Positions 51,733 through 61,305 of a stretch of DNA of 64,000 nucleotides are shown here, one piece after another. Source of the stretch: an uncultured Alphaproteobacteria bacterium. Its GTDB lineage: Bacteria > Pseudomonadota > Alphaproteobacteria > HIMB59. The notes beneath the pieces are model-generated. The model was given only the letters and a program-made list of their open reading frames with translations, was not told the origin of the DNA and ran no database searches. The position numbers and the translations under genes were made by a program. Each line of letters opens with the position of its first letter. Position 1 is the first letter of the stretch. The stretch covers positions 226,501 through 290,500 of the forward strand of contig CACKEA010000002.1 of assembly GCA_902599045.1 (NCBI GenBank), read 5' to 3'.

Positions 51733-52518
51733 TTATTTAATTTTATTTAGAAAATTATTGAGCTCTTTTTCTTCCATTCTTAATTGATGTTTGTCTTCTG
51801 GGTATTTCCCATTATTAACTTCATCGATAAACATTTTAAATCCATTAACTCTTAATTCTTGTAATTCATTTTCTTTAGACAGCATATTGACATATTTCTT
51901 TGCATGTCTTGGATAATGACCTGTATTAGTTCCAAGTATGTCATTACAAAAAAGATATTGTGTATCACAAACATCCCCACATCCCATTCCCATCGTAATC
52001 ATTTTCGTATTTTTTGTAATATGGTCTGCTACTTCAATGGGAATTACCTCTACTTCTACACAAGCAGCACCAGCATTCTCAAGATCTTTAACCTTTTGAC
52101 ATACTTGGAGTGCTTCTTCTGCTGTTTTCCCAACTGCTCTAAAGTTGGTCCAAGTGGATAGATTGGGTACCAAACCAACATGAGAAGTAATGGGTATTCC
52201 TTCTTTTGCCATAGCTTCTATAAAATATATAGAATGAGAACAATAGACCGCATCGGCTCCCATTTCTAATATTTCAAAACCATATTTTATTGCCTCTTGA
52301 GGTGAACTTACAGAACCATGTCTAAGTCCTACGGACAAAAAAGCAGTAGGTGCTACTTTTCTTACTTCTTTAAAATGATGGTCCGGTTCACAAGAGATGA
52401 TTTCTATACCTGCCTGATAAGCTGCTTCTGCTTCTTTAGCGTTATCAATGTGTGTTTGAGGCCACTTTTTTTTTCCTTTTTGACTCCATAAATCAAAAAC
52501 GGAAGTTCTTTTAACCAT
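51733..52518 (-). CDS. PanB-like (ketopantoate hydroxymethyltransferase superfamily) protein
   Basis: GIPITSHVGLVPNLSTWTNFRAVGKTAEEALQVCQKVKDLENAGAACVEVEVIPIEVADHITK. Confidence 0.75.
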   Translation of the reverse strand: MVKRTSVFDLWSQKGKKKWPQTHIDNAKEAEAAYQAGIEIISCEPDHHFKEVRKVAPTAFLSVGLRHGSVSSPQEAIKYGFEILEMGADAVYCSHSIYFIEAMAKEGIPITSHVGLVPNLSTWTNFRAVGKTAEEALQVCQKVKDLENAGAACVEVEVIPIEVADHITKNTKMITMGMGCGDVCDTQYLFCNDILGTNTGHYPRHAKKYVNMLSKENELQELRVNGFKMFIDEVNNGKYPEDKHQLRMEEKELNNFLNKIK

Positions 52519-53503
52519 TTGAATTTGATGGGACTGGAACTTCTAGAACATAATTAGGATCTTTTGCTTGTTTCATAATAGTAGGAATAATCTCAGAATA
52601 GGCTCCCCATAATCCTTTTTTAGCTGGAGGCATTTGTTCTTTAATTAAATTATGGAGTTTTGGTAAATTGTGAGATGGTACGGTTGGGAACATATGATGT
52701 TCTATATGATACTCCATTTGCCAATACAGAAAGCTAAAAACTGGGTTTAAATGCATGGTGCGTGTACTGTATCTGTGATCTTTAATATTATCTTTTAAAC
52801 CAGTATGCTGTGTTAAACCAAACAATCTTTTAAGTGTTATTCCATAAAAGTTCGGTAATAGTAAATAAAGAGCAGGCAACCAAGACTGAAAAATAATAGA
52901 AATAATTATTATGGATACCCATATGCCGACATGAAGTCTGGATGAATTAATACACTTTTGCTGTTCTCTTTCAGGTATCACTTGTTGCATCACCTCAGTT
53001 TTTACCCCCAAAGCATGTAATATAGTTTCATATTGAGTTGTTTTTTTAAAATTTAACAAATCAAGGAAAGGAACAAACAAACTAAAAAAATAAAAAATAT
53101 CAGCTGGTTTTCTAATCGCTATTTCAAAATCTAAGGGGTCATCAAAATAAGTGTAACCATGATGGCGGAAGTGAGACCATCTCCATCTTACAGGTTCAAA
53201 ACCATTCATGTAACTTCCTATCTGATAAAAAAAGTTATTCCAATAGTTAGTTTTAAATGCAGTTTTATGACCAGTCTCATGCCAAATTGGATCAGCACAA
53301 TTCCAAATATTACCATAGATTAAAAAAAATAATAATGACCACCATGTGCCCCAAGTTATATATGCTAATAAACCAAAAAAAAATAATGACCCAAAGAATA
53401 TGGCCATGTGTTTAAAACCCTCATAGTCTGACTTTTTTAGAAGTTTTACAAAATCTTCTTTATTTACTTCACAGTGATACCATTTATCCAAATCAACTTT
53501 CAT
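52511..53503 (-). CDS. Fatty acid desaturase family protein
   Basis: Three His boxes: HETGH, HFRHH, HIEHH. Confidence 0.9.
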   Translation of the reverse strand: MKVDLDKWYHCEVNKEDFVKLLKKSDYEGFKHMAIFFGSLFFFGLLAYITWGTWWSLLFFLIYGNIWNCADPIWHETGHKTAFKTNYWNNFFYQIGSYMNGFEPVRWRWSHFRHHGYTYFDDPLDFEIAIRKPADIFYFFSLFVPFLDLLNFKKTTQYETILHALGVKTEVMQQVIPEREQQKCINSSRLHVGIWVSIIIISIIFQSWLPALYLLLPNFYGITLKRLFGLTQHTGLKDNIKDHRYSTRTMHLNPVFSFLYWQMEYHIEHHMFPTVPSHNLPKLHNLIKEQMPPAKKGLWGAYSEIIPTIMKQAKDPNYVLEVPVPSNSNG

Positions 53504-53541
53504 AGTAGGAAATTATCATAATAGAAAAAAAAAATAAATAT

Positions 53542-53964
53542 CTAGGCAAATGAGCCAATTGCCCCAGCTATAGCTAGTACCAAACCAACTCTTGAAATAG
53601 TTGCAGAATATTTCAGATATGACTGATTTGGCGATGATTTTTTTTGTGATGAATTGTATAAATGAAAGTTAATAAAAGTCACAGATATCAACACAAGCGT
53701 TGCACCAAAAAGCTTCATATGGAATGCCCAACCCAGAGCAAAAGAGCCATATATGTAAATGACCAAAATTACACCTGTAACCCACATTGTAAGGATAGCT
53801 AAAAGTGATAAAAAAGCCAAAATTTTAAAACCCTTTGATAGATGAGGTTCAGGAGCTTTTCCTTCTTTTATATATATGGATTGAATAACAGCGCTACCTA
53901 TGCCCCCACCTCCTGCTACAAAAAGAGATATTAAATGAAGAAATTTACATACAAATAAAAACAT
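53542..53964 (-). CDS. Integral membrane protein, about 4 TM (DUF2269-like)
   Basis: Hydrophobicity pattern; FLHLISLFVAGGGGIGSAV. Confidence 0.5.
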   Translation of the reverse strand: MFLFVCKFLHLISLFVAGGGGIGSAVIQSIYIKEGKAPEPHLSKGFKILAFLSLLAILTMWVTGVILVIYIYGSFALGWAFHMKLFGATLVLISVTFINFHLYNSSQKKSSPNQSYLKYSATISRVGLVLAIAGAIGSFA

Positions 53965-54018
53965 ATAAAAATGATATCTTAAATAGTTAGTATTTACTTA
54001 ATATAATTATATTAATTT

Positions 54019-55158
54019 ATGACGAGTAATTCTTTAAAAAAACCATCCAAATCATTACCCTTTGATTGGTATTATAATTCTAGAATTTATAATAGAGAGA
54101 TAGAGACAATTTTTAATGAAGAGTGGTTGTATGTTTGCCATGTTAATACAATTCAAAGCAAACATTATAGAACTCTTCAAGTAGATAATAAAAATATAGT
54201 CATAATAAAAAATAAGAATAATGAAATATCAGTTTTCTTTAATACATGTATGCACAGAGGCTCACAAATATTTACAGAAGAGCAGGGGAAACTTCATTCA
54301 CCTGTTATAGTTTGCCCATATCATCAATGGTCGTATAAAAGTGATAATGGTGAATTAATAAATACCACTTCAATTAAATATAATTCCTTTGATAATAAAA
54401 AATACAATCTTAAAAAGGTTAATTACTATGTCTGGAAGGGATTAATCTTTATTAATTTTAAAAATAACAAAAAATTTAAATTAAAATCTGTTTTTCAATA
54501 TTATGACACTGCAATTGAAAAAGTTAATTTGGAGAACTTTGTCAGTGGGCATATATGGAAAAAAACTGTCCAATGTAATTGGAAAATATATTGGGAAAAT
54601 TATAGTGAGTGTTTGCACTGTCCTAATATTCACCCTGAATTATCAGAACTTGTGCCTTTATACAAAAGAAGGTTAGTGGATATTAAAGATCATCCAGAAT
54701 GGAACGTCTTAAAAGAAAATAATCAATCTGAGATGTACCATGGCGGTCTCAAAAAAGGTTCAGAAACATGGTCTTACAATGGTAGTGCTCAGGGACATAT
54801 GATGAAAGAATTAAAATTAGACCTTGAAACGAGAGGACAAATTTTTATTTCAACTTGGCCATCAATGTTTCTTGGTATTTATGGTGACCATATTCGTATC
54901 GTAAGGTTAATATCTAAAGGACCTGAGCAAATGGAGTTAACAGTTGAGTGGCTATTTGACGAAAATACATTGAAAGATCCAAAATATGATAAAACCAACG
55001 TAGTCGACTTTGCTATTTTGGTAATGGAACAAGATGCATCAATTTCTGAGGTTAACCAGCGTGGTTTATATAATCTTCAAAATAGTCAAGGTGTTTTAAT
55101 GCCAGAGGAATACATGATAAGAGATTTTCAAAAATATATTAGAAGTAAAGTAAAATAG
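54019..55158 (+). CDS. Rieske-type aromatic ring-hydroxylating oxygenase alpha subunit
   Basis: Rieske CMHRGSQ...CPYHQW; mononuclear Fe site region NYSECLHCPNIHPEL. Confidence 0.92.
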   Translation: MTSNSLKKPSKSLPFDWYYNSRIYNREIETIFNEEWLYVCHVNTIQSKHYRTLQVDNKNIVIIKNKNNEISVFFNTCMHRGSQIFTEEQGKLHSPVIVCPYHQWSYKSDNGELINTTSIKYNSFDNKKYNLKKVNYYVWKGLIFINFKNNKKFKLKSVFQYYDTAIEKVNLENFVSGHIWKKTVQCNWKIYWENYSECLHCPNIHPELSELVPLYKRRLVDIKDHPEWNVLKENNQSEMYHGGLKKGSETWSYNGSAQGHMMKELKLDLETRGQIFISTWPSMFLGIYGDHIRIVRLISKGPEQMELTVEWLFDENTLKDPKYDKTNVVDFAILVMEQDASISEVNQRGLYNLQNSQGVLMPEEYMIRDFQKYIRSKVK

Positions 55159-55244
55159 ATTTTACTAAATAATTTGAATTCAACAAATCTGAGGCGATTA
55201 TGATCTATGAAAAACAGTTAATTTTGTTATAAATCAATTTTATC

Positions 55245-55907
55245 ATGAATTTTGAACAAGCAAGATCAAACATGGTTCTTAATCAACTAAGAGCTAATCG
55301 TATCAGAAATTCATCTCTAATTGAAAAAATTGAATTATTTCCAAGAGAAAGTTTATATCCGAAGGAATGGAAACACATGGCATACTCAGATAAAATTTTA
55401 TTTTTAGATGACGGTCGTTTTGTCCTGCCTCCTTTAACATCATTTCACTTAGTTCAGGCTTTAGGAGAGTTTAATAATGATCACATTTTAGAAATAGGAT
55501 CTGGGTTTGGAACATCTACATCAATTATGAGTGAATTTTCATCTAATATTGACTGCGTAGAGACCTCCAACCAAATGACACGGGTGTTTAAAGACAGTAT
55601 GGAAGAGGGTTTGTTCAATGCATCTTTATTAGATTTATCTATTGATGAATTTTTTAATAATAAAAAAATAAAAATTCAGAAGTACCAAAAGATTATTATT
55701 AATGGTTCTTTAGATGAAGAACCCATAGATATTATTAAAAATGCATCAGATAATGCTGAAATAGTCTGTATTATTGACAATAAAAATTTTAAACACAAAA
55801 TAGTGAAGTATCTTAAAGTAGAGGGTAATTCTAATAGATTTATTATAGATGAAGCATCATCCTCTTATATTTATAAATATGTTCAATCTGAACCATTTGT
55901 TTTTTAG
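55245..55907 (+). CDS. Protein-L-isoaspartate O-methyltransferase-like
   Basis: LRANRIRN; LPPLTSFHLVQALGEFNNDHILEIGSGFGTSTSIMS. Confidence 0.82.
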   Translation: MNFEQARSNMVLNQLRANRIRNSSLIEKIELFPRESLYPKEWKHMAYSDKILFLDDGRFVLPPLTSFHLVQALGEFNNDHILEIGSGFGTSTSIMSEFSSNIDCVETSNQMTRVFKDSMEEGLFNASLLDLSIDEFFNNKKIKIQKYQKIIINGSLDEEPIDIIKNASDNAEIVCIIDNKNFKHKIVKYLKVEGNSNRFIIDEASSSYIYKYVQSEPFVF

Positions 55908-55910
55908 CAA

Positions 55911-58508
55911 ATGGATGATTATCAAAATAAAAAAGAATATGAAAATGAAATTTACCAACTGTGGTTAGAAAAAGAATGTTTTAAACCTAAATACAATTTT
56001 GATAAAAATTTTTCTATTTGTATACCACCACCAAATGTCACTGGCTCTTTACACATGGGGCATGCCTTAAATAATACAATTCAAGATATATTAACTAGAT
56101 ATCACCGGATGAATGGTTTTAATACTTTATGGCAACCAGGCACAGATCACGCAGGTATAGCTACTCAAATGGTCGTTGAAAGAAACTTAGCTGAGAAAAA
56201 TATTTATCGAAAAGATTTATCACGAGATGAATTCATTGAAAAAATATGGGAATGGAAAGAATATTCAGGCTCTACTATTATCAACCAATTAAAAAGATTA
56301 GGAAGTTCATGTGATTGGTCAAGAGAAAGATTTACAATGGACGATGGATTATCCTCTGCTGTTAGAAAAGTCTTTGTATCATTATATAACGAAGGTTTAA
56401 TTTACAAAGATCAAGCTCTTGTAAATTGGGATACTAAATTTAAAACAGCTATTTCAGATTTGGAGGTTGTTCCTACTGATGTTAGTACTCAAATTTATTA
56501 TATTAAATATCCCTGTTCTAACTCAAAAACCATAACTGTCGCTACTGTAAGACCAGAAACCATTTTTGGTGATGTTGCCATTGCAGTGAATCCTGAAGAT
56601 AGTAGATACCTTTCTTTGAAAAATGAAACTTTTACAATTCCTTTAACATCAAGATCAATCCCACTTATACTCGATGAATATTCTGATCCAGATATGGGAA
56701 GTGGTGCAGTTAAAATTACTCCTGCTCATGATTTTAATGATTTTGAAATTGGTAAAAGGCATAATTTAGAGTTGCTAAATATCCTAAATGACGATGGATC
56801 ATTAAATGAAAATTGCCCAATAGAATTTCAAGGATTAGATCGATTTGAAGCTAGAAAAAAAGTTGTTCGCTTATTAAAAGAAAAAGGCTTCATAGAAAAA
56901 ATTGAAGATTATAAAACTACAATACCCTACGGAGATCGCTCAAATACAATTGTAGAACCTTACTTAACCCATCAGTGGTTTTGTAATGCTGAAGAATTAG
57001 CAAAGCAGGCAATGAAAGTTGTAAAAGATGGTGAAACAAAATTTTTTCCATCAAATTGGGAGAAGACTTATTTTCAATGGATGGAAAATATAAAACCATG
57101 GTGTATTTCTAGGCAAATATGGTGGGGTCATCAAATACCTGTTTGGTATGGTCCAGATGGTAAAGAATTTTGTGCAGAGACTGAAGAAGAGGCTAAAAAT
57201 TTAGCTATAGACTTCTACAAGGCAGATAAAATTATTTTAAAAAGGGACCAAGATGTCTTAGATACATGGTTTTCTTCAGCTCTTTGGCCTTTTTCTACGT
57301 TGGGATGGCCCGATAAAGAACAAACCTTAGATACGTTTTATCCAAACTCTGTCTTGGTTACAGGTTTTGATATTATCTTTTTCTGGGTTGCCCGCATGAT
57401 GATGATGGGAAACAAATTTATGTCAGAAACGCCTTTTAAAACTGTTTATGTTCATGCCCTTGTCCGGGATGAAAAAGGGCAAAAAATGTCTAAATCAAAA
57501 GGCAATGTCATCGATCCATTAGAAATAATTGATAAGTATGGAGCTGATACACTTCGTTTTACCTTAACATCATTAAATACTCCTGGAAGAGACGTAAGAT
57601 TAAGTGAGCAACGTATTGCAGGTTATAGAAATTTTGTCACTAAAATCACTAATGCATATAAATTTGCAGAATTTAAAGAAATCTACCCTCTAAATTTAAA
57701 GGACAATATTAATCCAGAACATATATTTAATCTTTGGATCATTAATGAATTTCAAGATTTATATAAAAAAGTACAAGAAAATTATAAAAAATATTATTTT
57801 CATGAAGTGGCCAACCAATTATACCATTTTACATGGCATACTTTTTGCGACTGGTATATTGAATTATCTAAAAATTTATTAGATGACAATCAATATGCCA
57901 ATGAAACTAAATTTACTTTTCATTTGGTATTTAATTCTTTACTGCAACTTTTACACCCGGTCATTCCATTTATAACTGAAAAGTTATGGGGTAAAAATAA
58001 CAAAGATATTTTAATGAATCATCAATGGGACTATATTGATTTAAAGATTGATAGTGAAAATGTATCTAAAACAAAATTATTTATCGACTTCATAGAAGAG
58101 TACAGATCAATTGAAAAACTTTTTGAAATCAAAAAAGAAGATGATGTAAGAATTTTTTCTAATAACCAATCAATCCAATTAATATTATTTGATAACAAAG
58201 AAACTTTTGAATTTTTAACAAGAAAAAAACTTTCTACTTCACAAAATGAAAATAGTGTTACATTACCTTTTAAGGAGTTTGATTTTGAAATTTCTACAAA
58301 TCAAATAGATAAATCTAAAATTAAAGTAAAACTTAATGATAATAAAAATGCTTTAGAAAAAGAAAAAAACACTATTGATAAAAACTTATCAAATGAAAAT
58401 TTTGTATCTAGAGCCCCTAAGCAATTAATCGACCAAAATACAGAAAGACAGGGATCAATAAATATGGAATTGTCTAAAATTGATAGTATATTAAAAAATA
58501 TTCAATAA
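55911..58508 (+). CDS. valS: Valyl-tRNA synthetase
   Basis: PPPNVTGSLHMGHALNNTIQD; KMSKSKGNVIDPLEII; C-terminal coiled coil. Confidence 0.97.
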   Translation: MDDYQNKKEYENEIYQLWLEKECFKPKYNFDKNFSICIPPPNVTGSLHMGHALNNTIQDILTRYHRMNGFNTLWQPGTDHAGIATQMVVERNLAEKNIYRKDLSRDEFIEKIWEWKEYSGSTIINQLKRLGSSCDWSRERFTMDDGLSSAVRKVFVSLYNEGLIYKDQALVNWDTKFKTAISDLEVVPTDVSTQIYYIKYPCSNSKTITVATVRPETIFGDVAIAVNPEDSRYLSLKNETFTIPLTSRSIPLILDEYSDPDMGSGAVKITPAHDFNDFEIGKRHNLELLNILNDDGSLNENCPIEFQGLDRFEARKKVVRLLKEKGFIEKIEDYKTTIPYGDRSNTIVEPYLTHQWFCNAEELAKQAMKVVKDGETKFFPSNWEKTYFQWMENIKPWCISRQIWWGHQIPVWYGPDGKEFCAETEEEAKNLAIDFYKADKIILKRDQDVLDTWFSSALWPFSTLGWPDKEQTLDTFYPNSVLVTGFDIIFFWVARMMMMGNKFMSETPFKTVYVHALVRDEKGQKMSKSKGNVIDPLEIIDKYGADTLRFTLTSLNTPGRDVRLSEQRIAGYRNFVTKITNAYKFAEFKEIYPLNLKDNINPEHIFNLWIINEFQDLYKKVQENYKKYYFHEVANQLYHFTWHTFCDWYIELSKNLLDDNQYANETKFTFHLVFNSLLQLLHPVIPFITEKLWGKNNKDILMNHQWDYIDLKIDSENVSKTKLFIDFIEEYRSIEKLFEIKKEDDVRIFSNNQSIQLILFDNKETFEFLTRKKLSTSQNENSVTLPFKEFDFEISTNQIDKSKIKVKLNDNKNALEKEKNTIDKNLSNENFVSRAPKQLIDQNTERQGSINMELSKIDSILKNIQ

Positions 58509-60220
58509 TGGTCGATAAAAGTAAATTACCAAGTAGGCACGTATCTGTAGGCCCTAAAAGTGCTCCTCATAGAGCTTTTTATTATGCTATGGGAATTACA
58601 GAGGAACAAATAAACCAACCTTTTGTAGGTGTTGTAACTACCTGGAATGAGTCTGCACCTTGTAATATTTCACTTTCTCGTCAAGCCCAATCAGCTAAAA
58701 AAGGTGTTTGGGATGCTAAAGGTACACCAAGAGAATTCACTACCATTACTGTAACAGATGGTATTGCTATGGGGCATGAGGGAATGAAATCATCTTTAAC
58801 AAGTAGAGAGATTATAGCTGACTCTACTGAACTTTCTGTAAGAGGGCATTGTTATGATGCCTTAGTTGGTTTAGCTGGATGTGATAAATCTTTACCTGGA
58901 TTGATGATGGCAATGCTTCGGCTTAATGTGCCTTCTGTATTCATGTATGGCGGTTCTATATTACCTGGCGTGTACAAAGACAGAGATGTAACGATTGTCG
59001 ATGTTTTTGAAGCTGTTGGAAAACACTCTACTGGAAAAATATCAGATCAAGAACTTCATGACATAGAGTGTGTTGCCTGTCCCTCTGCTGGATCTTGCGG
59101 TGGTCAGTTTACTGCTAATACTATGGCATGTGTGTCAGAGACAATTGGTTTAGCTCTTCCTGGATCTGCAATGACACCTGCACCATATGAGAGTAGAGAT
59201 AAATATGCCTACGAAAGTGGAAAAGTTGTTATGGATTTAATTGAAAAAAATTTAAGGCCTAGAGACATAGTAACTAAACAATCTTTAATTAATGCAGCTG
59301 TAGTTGTATCAGCTTCTGGAGGATCAACTAATGCAGGTTTACATTTACCTGCCATGGCTCATGAGGCTGGTATTGAATTTACATTAGAGGATGTATGTAA
59401 AATTTTCCAATCCACTCCTTACATTGGTAATTTGGCTCCTGGTGGAAAATATGTTGCTAAAGATTTATATGAAGTAGGAGGAGTTCCTGTATTGATAAAG
59501 ACTCTTATTGATGGAGGATTAATTGATGGCTCATGCATGACTGTTACTGGAAAAACACTAGCAGAAAATGTAAAAGACGTTGAATTACCAAAAAACCAAG
59601 ATGTTATTTTTCCTGTAAGCAATCCGATAACTAAAACGGGTGGGGTAGTTGGTTTAAAAGGTTCACTTGCTCCAGATGGGGCTATTGTAAAAATAGCAGG
59701 TCTTAAAAAATTACAATTCAAAGGTAAGGCAATTTGTTTTGAACGAGAAGAACACGCCTTAGATGCTGTGTTAAATGGTAAAATAAAACCTGGTCATGTT
59801 GTAATCATTAGATATGAGGGTCCAAAAGGTGGACCTGGCATGAGAGAAATGTTATCCACCACTAGTGCTTTATACGGACAAGACCTTGGAGAAGACGTAG
59901 CATTAATTACTGATGGCAGATTTTCAGGTGGGACCAGAGGCTTTTGTATTGGTCACGTAGGTCCAGAGGCTTATGATTGCGGACCAATAGCATTAGTTGA
60001 AGATGGTGATGTAATAGAGATAGATGCAGATAAAAATTTATTAAATTTAAACGTTGATGAAAAAACTTTAGCTGAAAGAAAAACTAAATGGGTCAATAAA
60101 GAGCCAGAATTTACCTCAGGCACTTTATGGAAATATATGAATTGTGTTGGACCTGCGCACTTAGGTGCAGTTACTCATCCTGGTGCAAAAATAGAAAAGA
60201 AGACTTACTCAGATATTTAA
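58508..60220 (+). CDS. ilvD: Dihydroxy-acid dehydratase
   Basis: GCDKSLPGLMMAMLRL; CPSAGSCGGQFTANTMA; GRFSGGTRGFCIGHVGPEA. Confidence 0.96.
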   Translation: MVDKSKLPSRHVSVGPKSAPHRAFYYAMGITEEQINQPFVGVVTTWNESAPCNISLSRQAQSAKKGVWDAKGTPREFTTITVTDGIAMGHEGMKSSLTSREIIADSTELSVRGHCYDALVGLAGCDKSLPGLMMAMLRLNVPSVFMYGGSILPGVYKDRDVTIVDVFEAVGKHSTGKISDQELHDIECVACPSAGSCGGQFTANTMACVSETIGLALPGSAMTPAPYESRDKYAYESGKVVMDLIEKNLRPRDIVTKQSLINAAVVVSASGGSTNAGLHLPAMAHEAGIEFTLEDVCKIFQSTPYIGNLAPGGKYVAKDLYEVGGVPVLIKTLIDGGLIDGSCMTVTGKTLAENVKDVELPKNQDVIFPVSNPITKTGGVVGLKGSLAPDGAIVKIAGLKKLQFKGKAICFEREEHALDAVLNGKIKPGHVVIIRYEGPKGGPGMREMLSTTSALYGQDLGEDVALITDGRFSGGTRGFCIGHVGPEAYDCGPIALVEDGDVIEIDADKNLLNLNVDEKTLAERKTKWVNKEPEFTSGTLWKYMNCVGPAHLGAVTHPGAKIEKKTYSDI

Positions 60221-60976
60221 ATCTATCATTATTGGACAGTGATCAGAGGGTCTCTCCAAATCTCTATATTTTTTTAAAACTTTTAATTTTAACATTTTGC
60301 TTTTTATAAATGGAGATAAAAGAAAAAAATCAATCCTTATACCCTCATCTTTGCCAAACTTATATGTTTTATAATCAAAGAATGTGTAGCTTTGCTTTTT
60401 TGGAATAGTCTTGAATACATCTATTAAATCTAAATTTATTAATTTGTCGAATTCTTTTCTAGATTGAGGTTGAGCAAGAGCATCGTTTTTGTATTTTTTG
60501 ATATCATAAGCGTCTTCATCGTCAGGAATTACATTAAAATCCCCAGTTAATAATATTTCATAATCATCTTTTAAACTTTTAATTTCCTTATAGAGTGTTT
60601 TCATCCATTCAATTTTATTAATAAATTTTTCAGTATCTATAGGATTACCGTTAGGAAAATAACAATTTATTATTACTAATTTCAAATCCTCAAGAATAAT
60701 TGTATTATTTCTTGCTTGTATTAAATTTAATTTTTTTAAGGGTATTTCTTTTAAATTTATATCTTCTTTACATGAAATGCTGACTCCATTATAGCTTTTT
60801 TGTGTTTCTGATAATGTTTTTAATGAAAACTTTTTAAAAAAACTTTCAACATAATCTTTATCTAAGATTTTAAGCTCTTGCAGACATAAGATGTCTGGTT
60901 TTTCTGTTAACACTAACTTCTCTAAAAGGGGCTCTCTAGCTCTTAATGAGTTTACATTCCAACTTATTACTCTCAC
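60209..60976 (-). CDS. xth: Exodeoxyribonuclease III
   Basis: SWNVNSLRAR; CLQELKI; LTGDFNVIPDDEDAYD; PSDHCPIMI. Confidence 0.94.
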   Translation of the reverse strand: MRVISWNVNSLRAREPLLEKLVLTEKPDILCLQELKILDKDYVESFFKKFSLKTLSETQKSYNGVSISCKEDINLKEIPLKKLNLIQARNNTIILEDLKLVIINCYFPNGNPIDTEKFINKIEWMKTLYKEIKSLKDDYEILLTGDFNVIPDDEDAYDIKKYKNDALAQPQSRKEFDKLINLDLIDVFKTIPKKQSYTFFDYKTYKFGKDEGIRIDFFLLSPFIKSKMLKLKVLKKYRDLERPSDHCPIMIDLNI

Positions 60977-60978
60977 AA

Positions 60979-61305
60979 TTAAACGCTAAATGATGTACCA
61001 CAACCACAGGAGTTTTTAGCATTAGGATTTGTAATAGAGAAACTCGAACCTATTAATTCATCTTTATAATCTAATTCAGATTCATTTATGAAATCCATAG
61101 AATTTTTATCAATTAAAATTTGAAGATTTTTAAAGTTGAAAATAATATCTTTGTTTTCATTAATTGAATCTTCGCTTTTAAATACATATTGGAAACCAGA
61201 GCAGCCACCACCTTTTACTCTTATTCTAAAATATTTCATATTTTGCTCTTTTAAAACTTCTTGAATTTTACTTATGGCTTTATCTGTTATATTAATATTT
61301 CCCAT
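60979..61305 (-). CDS. A-type iron-sulfur carrier (ErpA/IscA-like)
   Basis: RIRVKGGGCSGFQY; NSCGCGTSFSV. Confidence 0.92.
   Translation of the reverse strand: MGNINITDKAISKIQEVLKEQNMKYFRIRVKGGGCSGFQYVFKSEDSINENKDIIFNFKNLQILIDKNSMDFINESELDYKDELIGSSFSITNPNAKNSCGCGTSFSV

Noticed and set aside
59419-60309. ORFs 59419-59721 (-) and 60127-60309 (+) in the ilvD region
   Set aside because: Inside or overlapping ilvD and xth coding frames; no independent support.
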